Source: Psychrobacter sp. TAE2020
GTDB taxonomy: Bacteria; Pseudomonadota; Gammaproteobacteria; Pseudomonadales; Moraxellaceae
Assembly: GCF_018919485.1 (NCBI RefSeq)
Contig: NZ_JAHLMU010000001.1
Location: 2,973,138-3,037,137 of the forward strand
DNA length: 64,000 bases
Reading direction: 5' to 3'
The translations under genes were made by a program, and so were the position numbers. The stretch's first letter is position 1. Each line of letters starts with the position of its first letter. Positions 56,797 to 64,000 of the stretch are shown here, in pieces. The notes under the pieces are model-generated. The model was not told the DNA's origin. It saw nothing but the letters and a program-made list of their open reading frames with translations, and made no database searches.

Positions 56797-57606
56797 ATGT
56801 GGCAACGGATTAAAACGGCAGTCGTACTTATTGTCATTGTTGGTATTGCTTTATTTGCCAGCCAAACGCCTGTTTTGTTCGCTCCATTATTAGCCATCGG
56901 AGTGACTATTGCCGCTCATGAGTGGACTAAGCTAATGCCGAAATGGCGGCAGCCAATAGTGTTTGTATTGATGGTACTAGTAGTGACTTTGGCTTCATTG
57001 ATGCTCAAAGTCACTTGGGTAGTTTGGTGGCTAGCGTCTCTAGTTATCTGGATGATGGCTTTATCGTGGGTTACTAAATTTCCTACTCATACAAAATGGT
57101 ATGGTCAGCGCCTCGCACTGATGGGTGTGGTTATTTTAACGGCCTCAATTACGGCGATGTTTTACTTATGGCAAGTGTCACCTTGGTGGCTTATGTACGT
57201 ATTCTTAATGGTTTGGTGCGCGGACAGTGGTGCTTATTTTGTTGGACGTAAGCTCGGTCGCATTAAGATGGCACCGAATGTCTCGCCTAACAAGAGCATG
57301 GAAGGACTGGCTGGCGGCTTAGTAACGGGCTTAGTAGTAGTGATAGCTATCAGCGTTTTCAAGTTACAGTTAACCGGTATGGCGCTAGTAGCCTTTATCA
57401 GCTTATCAGCGCTGACGATATTGTCTTCGGTATTGGGCGATTTGTTTGAGTCGATGCTTAAGCGCCGTGCTAATGTGAAAGATTCAGGAACTATATTGCC
57501 AGGTCATGGTGGTATCCTTGACCGTATTGACTCATTATTGTCTGCTACACCTGTATTTGCGTTAGGATTTTGGGGCTTACAACAGCTAGGATTATTAGTT
57601 GTCTAA
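56797..57606 (+). CDS. cdsA: Phosphatidate cytidylyltransferase
   Basis: Makes CDP-diacylglycerol from phosphatidic acid. About eight membrane helices and the CdsA signature DLFESMLKRRANVKDSGTI then LPGHGGILDRIDSL. 269 residues. Upstream of dxr with a 63-base gap. Confidence 0.96.
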   Translation: MWQRIKTAVVLIVIVGIALFASQTPVLFAPLLAIGVTIAAHEWTKLMPKWRQPIVFVLMVLVVTLASLMLKVTWVVWWLASLVIWMMALSWVTKFPTHTKWYGQRLALMGVVILTASITAMFYLWQVSPWWLMYVFLMVWCADSGAYFVGRKLGRIKMAPNVSPNKSMEGLAGGLVTGLVVVIAISVFKLQLTGMALVAFISLSALTILSSVLGDLFESMLKRRANVKDSGTILPGHGGILDRIDSLLSATPVFALGFWGLQQLGLLVV

Positions 57607-57669
57607 GTTGCTGATGTAACTGACTTTAGCTAATTTTATTAATTGACGATATCATAGGCACTAATAGTT

Positions 57670-58872
57670 ATGACCCAACGCATCGCGGTACTAGGCGCAA
57701 CTGGCTCAATAGGCGACAGCACTTTAGCGATATTGGCTGAACATTTACAAGACTATGAAGTCTATGCTTTATCAGGCTATCAACGCTTGGATAAGCTCCT
57801 CAAGTTATGTCAGCAGTTTAGGCCTAAGCGGGTAGCAGTGCCGACCGAAGCAGTTGATGATTTCGCCAAACGTCTCAAGCAGGCTGGATTGACTGCTGAA
57901 GTAGTCGGTGGCGCGCAGGGTTTGATCGATGTTGCCACTGACAGCCAAGTCGATACTATCGTTGCCGCTATAGTTGGTGCCGCAGGATTGCCTTCTACAC
58001 TAGCGGCGGCTCGCGCTGGCAAGCGTATTCTGCTCGCTAACAAAGAAGCGTTGGTGATGGCAGGACAAGTGATGATAAAAGCAGTCAAGACTCATCATGC
58101 TACCTTATTACCGATAGACTCTGAGCACAATGCTATCTTTCAGTGTTTACCTACTACTATTCAGCAAGACAATACCCAAATTCATGACGGTAGCCACGGA
58201 GTACGTAAGCTGTGGTTGACTGCTTCTGGTGGACCATTTTTACAGCAGTCGTTTGCGCAGATGCAGCAAGCAGGGGTAGCCGAAGCGGTCAAGCATCCAA
58301 ACTGGTCAATGGGTCAAAAGATATCTGTTGATTCAGCGACGATGATGAACAAAGGGCTTGAACTAATAGAAGCTTGTCATCTCTTTGATCTGCCAGAAAG
58401 TAAAATAAATGTAGTGATTCATCCACAAAGTATCATTCACTCAATGGTAGAATATAGCGATGGTAGCTTTTTAGCACAGCTAGGTAGTCCGGATATGAAA
58501 ACCCCTATTGCCCATGCGCTCAGCTATCCGCAACGTATCGCTAGTGGCTCACAGCCCTTAGATTTGTACACGCTAAGCAATCTTGAGTTTATCAAGCCCG
58601 ACTTGCAGAAATTTGCTTGTTTGCGTTTGGCTCGTCAAGCTATGCAAGCAGGTACTCAAGCGACTATTATTCTAAATGCGGCAAACGAGATTGCAGTAGA
58701 GGCTTTTTTGCAAGGTAAAGTGCGTTTAACCGATATTGCTAGCATTAACGAGCAAGCTTTGAGCGAAGTAAAAGCGTCAACCTTAAGTGCTGATGCGGAT
58801 ATCGATGATATTTTAGCGATAGATAGTTTGGCTAGGCACTATACTGAAATCTTAGTTAGACAAATGCTTTAA
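57670..58872 (+). CDS. dxr: 1-deoxy-D-xylulose 5-phosphate reductoisomerase
   Basis: Second step of the MEP isoprenoid route. NADPH fold IAVLGATGSIGDSTL, ALVMAGQVM, PIDSEHNAIFQCL, WLTASGGPF, VDSATMMNKGLELIEAC (metal site). 400 residues. Linked with uppS, which uses its products. Confidence 0.97.
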   Translation: MTQRIAVLGATGSIGDSTLAILAEHLQDYEVYALSGYQRLDKLLKLCQQFRPKRVAVPTEAVDDFAKRLKQAGLTAEVVGGAQGLIDVATDSQVDTIVAAIVGAAGLPSTLAAARAGKRILLANKEALVMAGQVMIKAVKTHHATLLPIDSEHNAIFQCLPTTIQQDNTQIHDGSHGVRKLWLTASGGPFLQQSFAQMQQAGVAEAVKHPNWSMGQKISVDSATMMNKGLELIEACHLFDLPESKINVVIHPQSIIHSMVEYSDGSFLAQLGSPDMKTPIAHALSYPQRIASGSQPLDLYTLSNLEFIKPDLQKFACLRLARQAMQAGTQATIILNAANEIAVEAFLQGKVRLTDIASINEQALSEVKASTLSADADIDDILAIDSLARHYTEILVRQML

Positions 58873-58917
58873 AGCTCATTTTTTGTTACCCTTAAGTCCT
58901 TTAATTGAGAGCGGCTC

Positions 58918-60294
58918 ATGACATTTTTGTTAACGCTATTAGCGGCAATTTTTGTGCTAGGCCCTCTGATTGCATTGCATGAGTGGGGTCATTACATAGT
59001 CGCTCGACTTTGCGGTGTCAAGGTACTGACCTATTCTATTGGCTTTGGTCCTAAGCTGGCGGGCTGGACTAGTAAGCGCAGTGGTATCGACTATCGTATT
59101 TCTGCATTGCCTTTAGGTGGCTATGTAAAAATGCTCGATGAGCGCGAGGGTGAGGTAGCAAAAGCAGAGCTGCATTTGGCCTTTAATAGGCAACATCCTC
59201 TAAAGAAAATAGCTATTGTCGCCGCTGGCCCGATCATGAACTTTATTATTGCTATCGGCCTATTTTGGGTGTTATTTATGACCCCATCAGAGCAGCTAGC
59301 CACTACTATTGGCCAAGTACTGCCCAATACGCCAGCAGCGAGTGCACAGCTGCCAGCAGGAGACAAGATTGTCGCCATTGATGGTCATAAGGTACAGACT
59401 TGGGAAGGTATTAATTATCGGCTGGCTGGACGTATGGGCGAGACTGATAACGTCAGTGTCACCTTACAATCAGCTACTGATGCTAATAAACCAGCTACTA
59501 CTTATCAAGCGCCTGTAAAGCGATTTATGCAAGGCAATGACCAAGGTAAGGATGCATTGAGCAGCTTTGGTATGTTACCTTGGCAGCCTGATATTGAGCC
59601 GATCATAGGTGAGTTGAGCGTTGATGGTGCTGCTAGTCTACAAGGTCTGCAAGTAGGTGATAAAATCATAGCGATTAATGGTAGCCCTATAACGGATTGG
59701 ATTAGCGCTACCCGCATCATTCGCGATAGCCCTGAGGTATTATTGAGCTTTAGCGTATTGCGTAATGATAAGCCAGTAGAGCTAAAGATTATGCCGCAAG
59801 GTAAAAAAGACAATTTAGGTAATGATTTTGGTCAGATTGGGGCGATGGTTGCTCAGTCTGAAATCGTTATTCCTGATCAATATAAAACTACTATAGTCTA
59901 TGGTCCTGGTGAAGCACTAGTTAAATCATTCGAAAAGACTGAGCAGCTAGCAGTAATGACCGTGGACTCTATGGGCAAAATGGTCTCAGGAATGATCGGT
60001 CTCGATAATTTATCCGGTCCGATTACTATTGCCAAAGTAGCTAAACAAAGCTTCGACATCAGCTGGGAGATGGTATTATCTACGGCAGCTTTAATCAGTC
60101 TTAGTTTGGCAGTACTTAATCTATTACCTATTCCGGTATTAGATGGTGGTCATATTGTCTATTATGTTATTGAGTTGATCCGTGGTAAGCCATTGTCAGA
60201 GAGTATCCAGATCGCTGGTTTTAATATCGGTCTACTCTTACTGTTAGGTTTCATGGTGTTAGCAATTGGTAATGATATTAGTCGGCTTTTTTGA
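58918..60294 (+). CDS. rseP: Site-2 protease RseP
   Basis: Intramembrane zinc protease that cuts RseA in the envelope stress response. HExxH in LIALHEWGHYIVARL, two PDZ-like domains (about 120-310), and the C-terminal metal ligand NLLPIPVLDGGHIVYYVIE. 458 residues. Placed before bamA as in many gammaproteobacteria. Confidence 0.96.
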   Translation: MTFLLTLLAAIFVLGPLIALHEWGHYIVARLCGVKVLTYSIGFGPKLAGWTSKRSGIDYRISALPLGGYVKMLDEREGEVAKAELHLAFNRQHPLKKIAIVAAGPIMNFIIAIGLFWVLFMTPSEQLATTIGQVLPNTPAASAQLPAGDKIVAIDGHKVQTWEGINYRLAGRMGETDNVSVTLQSATDANKPATTYQAPVKRFMQGNDQGKDALSSFGMLPWQPDIEPIIGELSVDGAASLQGLQVGDKIIAINGSPITDWISATRIIRDSPEVLLSFSVLRNDKPVELKIMPQGKKDNLGNDFGQIGAMVAQSEIVIPDQYKTTIVYGPGEALVKSFEKTEQLAVMTVDSMGKMVSGMIGLDNLSGPITIAKVAKQSFDISWEMVLSTAALISLSLAVLNLLPIPVLDGGHIVYYVIELIRGKPLSESIQIAGFNIGLLLLLGFMVLAIGNDISRLF

Positions 60295-60558
60295 TCATTG
60301 CTAGCGATGAGAAGCGGTCAAAATGCGCCACATTAACGTCTGTAGTAGGTATAATGCTGGACTGATAAGTGCGATAAGCTTGGCAAAATCTATCCCTAAA
60401 ACTGTACTAATAATAATTTTTAGTTTATTTTATCCTGCGTTTTATATACAGTGTCTTGAGTCTTACTTCGACAAGTTGCTGATTTTGCACTTATCGAGCC
60501 TGACGAAATACGCTTTTTAACTTAACTTTAGCAAGTTTTTTATTGACGGATAGTGTTT

Positions 60559-63003
60559 ATGCGTACGCCTTTATTTATGAGTGCGGCTGGGTTGCCGTTA
60601 GTGGTAGCAATGATGAGTGTATCGGCACAAGCTGCAGATTTTGTAGCAACCGATATTGGTTTTACAGGCTTACAGCGTCTGACCCCTGATAGCCTCTATC
60701 CTGTGTTGCCTATTTCAGTGGGTGATACCGTCACTGATAGCAGTCTTGCGGCCAGTATTAAAGCCTTGTATGCTACCGAAAACTTTGCCAATATTCAAAG
60801 CCGTGTTGAAGGTAATCAGCTGCGCTTTGAAGTGGTTGAGCGTCCAGTCATCGCTGAAGTAAACTTCGAGGGTAACAAGCTTATCCCTAAAGAAGGCCTG
60901 ACCCAAGGTTTAGATAACGCTGGTCTGTCTGTAGGCGACGTGCTGAAACAAGCCACGCTACAAGGGGTTGCTAATGAGCTACAGCAGCAATATATCAGCC
61001 AAGGCTATTACAATAGTAATATCGAGGTTGATCAAACGGTACTTGATGGTAACCGTGTCAAATTAGACATACGCTTTATTGAAGGCAAGCCCTCAAAAGT
61101 AGTTGATATCAATATTATTGGTAACAGCCATTTTAGTGACAAACAGATAAGAGATGCGTTTGCGTTAAAAGAGTCTTCATGGACGCGCGCATTATCTAAG
61201 TCTGATCGCTATGCGAAAGAGAAGCTGGCGGCTAGTCTAGAGAATTTGACTGCGCTATATCAGAATGATGGTTATGTACGCTTTTCAGTAGATAACGCTG
61301 TGTTAAATATCAGTGAAGATAAGAGTAGTGTATTCATTGAAGTCAGCTTAACAGAAGGCGCTCAATACCAGTTCGGTGATATTAGTTTCTTAGGTAAGCC
61401 AACATTCGATACAGCAGAGCTCAAGGAGCTAGTAACTTTTGCCCCTAAAGATAAATACTCACAAGCTCAGCTAGACGCGACAACTTCAGCGTTAAAAAGC
61501 CGCTATGGTAATGAAGGCTTTTACTTAGCCCAAATCCGTCCTGTCCCGCGCATCAATGATGAGACTAAGGTCGTCGATGTTGATTACTATATTGATCCGG
61601 CACGACCTATCTATGTGCGTCGTATTAACTTTAATGGCAATCTACGTACTAAAGATGAAGTATTGCGCCGTGAGATGCGTCAGTTAGAAGGGGCATTAGC
61701 CTCTAATGAAAAAATCCAGCTGTCACGTACTCGCCTGTTACGCACGGGCTTCTTTAAAGACGTTAAAGCTGATGTGAAGTCAGTACCTAATCAGCCCGAT
61801 CAGATCGATATTAACTATACTGTCGTTGAGCAGCCTTCTGGCAGCTCGACGATTGCTGCTGGTTACTCGCAAAGTGGCGGTGTGACTTTCCAGTTAGACT
61901 TAACTCAAAATAACTTTATGGGTACTGGTAACCGAGTAAAAGCGGCTTTATCACGTTCAGAAACTCGTGACTCTTACAGCTTAGGATACACTGACCCTTA
62001 CTTTACTGAAAATGGTGTTTCGCAAGGAATTAGTGCTTATTATCGCGAAACCAAATTCGATGATCGAAACGTAAGCAATTATGTGACTGATTCGTACGGT
62101 GGTACGCTTAACTACAGCTACCCAGTTGATGAGACTAAAAGAGTTAGTGCTGGTCTTAACATCGATAACACCACGGTACGTGGCGGTCGTAACCTTGGGG
62201 TAGTCAACGTTGATCGTATCCTCGAAGATGGTGGTGAAGTCACTACTGCTGATGGTATTTCTACCTTTAAGAATGACTATACCACCTATAATTTATTACT
62301 AGGATGGGACTATAGCACTCTAGATCGTCCGGTATTCCCAACCAAAGGTATGAGTCATACAGTAGATGGTACTATCGGTCTTGGTGATTCTAGCTTCCAA
62401 AAGCTCATTTATCGCGGCAACATCTATTATCCTATCTATAAAGACTGGGTAGCGCGCGGTTATACTAAGCTGGGCTACGGTAATGATTTACCGTTTTATG
62501 AAAATTTCTATGCTGGTGGTTATGGTTCAGTGCGTGGTTATGAGTCTTCAAGTTTAGGTCCTAAATCTAAAAGTTATAGCGATGCGGTCAATGGTCGGGA
62601 TCGTATTAGAGATGAAGAGGTTGGTGGTAATGCTTTAGCTAGCTTCGGTGCTGAGCTGATTTTGCCCCTACCGTTTAAGGCTGATTGGGCCGATCAAGTA
62701 CGGCCAGTGCTGTTCGCCGAGGGTGGACAAGTCTTTGACACTTCAGGTAGAGAGGATCGTAACTTTACGGATCCCGTTTCTCAGACTGATAATTTACCTG
62801 ATCGCAGCGATCCTAATAACCCTACAAAAACAAAAAAAGTCCCACTTTTAACTCAAGATAATAAATTTCGCTTTAGTGCGGGTGTAGGTGTCACTTGGTA
62901 CACGCCGATTGGGCCAATCTCAATCAGTTATGCAGTGCCGTTTGGTGACAAAGAAGGCGATGAGACAGAAAAAGTCCAGTTCCAGATCGGTAGTACGTTC
63001 TAA
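60559..63003 (+). CDS. bamA: Outer membrane protein assembly factor BamA
   Basis: Core of the BAM complex. Signal peptide ending at SAQA, five POTRA domains (about 25-420), and a C-terminal Omp85 beta-barrel ending in Phe (QIGSTF). VRGYESSSLG is the barrel's conserved loop-6 VRGF/Y-type motif. ATG 60559 is chosen over a GTG at 60553. Confidence 0.96.
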   Translation: MRTPLFMSAAGLPLVVAMMSVSAQAADFVATDIGFTGLQRLTPDSLYPVLPISVGDTVTDSSLAASIKALYATENFANIQSRVEGNQLRFEVVERPVIAEVNFEGNKLIPKEGLTQGLDNAGLSVGDVLKQATLQGVANELQQQYISQGYYNSNIEVDQTVLDGNRVKLDIRFIEGKPSKVVDINIIGNSHFSDKQIRDAFALKESSWTRALSKSDRYAKEKLAASLENLTALYQNDGYVRFSVDNAVLNISEDKSSVFIEVSLTEGAQYQFGDISFLGKPTFDTAELKELVTFAPKDKYSQAQLDATTSALKSRYGNEGFYLAQIRPVPRINDETKVVDVDYYIDPARPIYVRRINFNGNLRTKDEVLRREMRQLEGALASNEKIQLSRTRLLRTGFFKDVKADVKSVPNQPDQIDINYTVVEQPSGSSTIAAGYSQSGGVTFQLDLTQNNFMGTGNRVKAALSRSETRDSYSLGYTDPYFTENGVSQGISAYYRETKFDDRNVSNYVTDSYGGTLNYSYPVDETKRVSAGLNIDNTTVRGGRNLGVVNVDRILEDGGEVTTADGISTFKNDYTTYNLLLGWDYSTLDRPVFPTKGMSHTVDGTIGLGDSSFQKLIYRGNIYYPIYKDWVARGYTKLGYGNDLPFYENFYAGGYGSVRGYESSSLGPKSKSYSDAVNGRDRIRDEEVGGNALASFGAELILPLPFKADWADQVRPVLFAEGGQVFDTSGREDRNFTDPVSQTDNLPDRSDPNNPTKTKKVPLLTQDNKFRFSAGVGVTWYTPIGPISISYAVPFGDKEGDETEKVQFQIGSTF

Positions 63004-63164
63004 GACAGTTGTTAGTACAGGCAATACATAGCACAGACCGCTAGCTTTAGAACATAGGCGTAATAGATGTTAGGAAATATATCTAACATCGAAATTCGAT
63101 AGGCGGTAAGTTGACTACTCAACTTGGCGCCTACTTTCTTATACTAATAATACTAACGTTGACT

Positions 63165-64000
63165 ATGATAACGATTGAACAACTTATCAGCCATATTGAG
63201 CAGCGCCAGCCCGTATTAAATAAGGCTGCCTTGAGTATTGAGCAATTACAGGTGCAACTGACCAGTATTGGTAGCCTAACTGACGCTAAAAACACGCAAT
63301 TAAGCTTTTTAGCAGATCCGCATTACATCTCTCGTCTAGCCAGTAGCCAAGCAGGAGCCGTGCTTATCACTGAGCCATTTAGCGCTCAAGTACCTACCAG
63401 CTCTGTTGGCTTAGTAGTAGCTACGCCTTACTTAGCTTACGCTAGTGCCAGTCAGCTATTCGCCCCCAACATACCCGCTAAAGCTATTCATCCTACTGCC
63501 GTAATCGCTGATAGTGCGATTATTGCTACTGGAGTCAGCATTGGGGCCTTTTGTGTTATCGGCGAACAAGTACAGATCGGCACAGGCAGTTGTCTAGACG
63601 CGCATGTGGTGATAGAAGATCGCAGTAGCATTGGTAATTATGCAGTGATCAAATCTCAAGTAGTAGTAGCGCACGACTGTGTCATTGGTAGTCATGTGCG
63701 TCTACATGCTGGAGTAGTTATTGGCAGCGAAGGTTTTGGCTTTGCACCTACTAGTGATCGTAGCAGCAGTGGTTGGGAGCGGATTGCGCAGCTTGGTCGA
63801 GTTATTATTGGCGATCATGTCCGTATCGGCAGCAATAGCTGTGTGGATCGTGGTGCCATCGATGACACTATCATAGGCAACCATGTCATTATCGACAACT
63901 TAGTACAAATTGCGCATAACGTGCATATCGGTGACGGAACGGCTATAGCCGCTAATACAGGTATTGCTGGTAGCACTACCATCGGCAAGCGCTGCATTAT
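63165..64000 (+). CDS. lpxD: UDP-3-O-acylglucosamine N-acyltransferase LpxD (5' part)
   Basis: Runs off the window; 278 codons present. The N-terminal uridine-binding domain is followed by left-handed beta-helix hexapeptide repeats ([24 protein letters not shown]). The catalytic His is in [11 protein letters not shown]. Adds the second 3-hydroxyacyl chain in lipid A synthesis. It starts 161 bases after bamA, with no skp/ompH between. Confidence 0.93.
   Translation, partial: MITIEQLISHIEQRQPVLNKAALSIEQLQVQLTSIGSLTDAKNTQLSFLADPHYISRLASSQAGAVLITEPFSAQVPTSSVGLVVATPYLAYASASQLFAPNIPAKAIHPTAVIADSAIIATGVSIGAFCVIGEQVQIGTGSCLDAHVVIEDRSSIGNYAVIKSQVVVAHDCVIGSHVRLHAGVVIGSEGFGFAPTSDRSSSGWERIAQLGRVIIGDHVRIGSNSCVDRGAIDDTIIGNHVIIDNLVQIAHNVHIGDGTAIAANTGIAGSTTIGKRCI

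Noticed and set aside
60323..60520. 65-codon ORF between rseP and bamA
   Set aside because: No ribosome site and no recognisable domain; the gap more likely holds the bamA promoter.

Overview
The window reads as chromosomal DNA of a gammaproteobacterium of the family Moraxellaceae, most likely Psychrobacter. This rests on the style of the proteins (Ser/Thr/Asn/Gln-rich extensions and linkers on housekeeping enzymes), moderate to low GC, the gene order rimO-pyrH-frr-uppS-cdsA-dxr-rseP-bamA-lpxD, and a chromosomal eptA with its own two-component system and PAP2 phosphatase. No search was run, so the genus is an inference.

Region by region. 1-6.2 kb (minus strand): a FimV/HubP locus broken by in-frame stops, then queA and dinB. 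6.2-10.6 kb: an A/T-rich insert with two overlapping plus-strand DUF262 genes, the second carrying a C-terminal DUF1524 HNH-type nuclease motif. This is the layout of GmrSD/TgvAB-like modification-dependent restriction and is the best defence-system candidate here. 10.7-12.7 kb: an exported M20 amidohydrolase and a decayed DUF1810 gene. 13.0-17.4 kb: a probable operon yceI - triheme cytochrome c - Tat-exported flavin amine oxidase - lipoprotein cytochrome c, which looks like an amine dehydrogenase feeding electrons to cytochromes. 17.6-23.3 kb: eptA - response regulator - sensor kinase - dgkA - PAP2, a lipid A phosphoethanolamine module with a PmrA-box-like direct repeat upstream of eptA. 23.6-26.8 kb: a small secreted protein, a relic of a COG4315-type lipoprotein gene with its terminator still present, a COG4705 membrane protein with an odd start, a parvulin, and tRNA-Asp and tRNA-Val.

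26.8-38.4 kb: a duplicated two-hairpin element, then cardiolipin synthase, waaA, rsmE, an iron ABC transporter (fbpABC-like) with a possible Fur box, cmoM and a small membrane protein. 38.4-48.6 kb: gyrA followed by a series of hairpins, a RarD-type permease, a GST, ribonuclease Z, a DUF815 ATPase, a Ser/Thr kinase, hypotheticals and tRNA-Leu. 48.8-52.3 kb: ntrC and ntrB. 52.4-64.0 kb: rimO, pyrH, frr, uppS, cdsA, dxr, rseP, bamA and the 5' part of lpxD (cut by the window edge). This last block joins ribosome recycling, isoprenoid and phospholipid synthesis and outer-membrane assembly. No skp/ompH lies between bamA and lpxD.

No CRISPR array, rRNA, complete insertion sequence or phage was seen. 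Several genes show decay (fimV, DUF1810, COG4315). In-frame hexanucleotide microsatellites occur in fimV (two) and ntrC (one).
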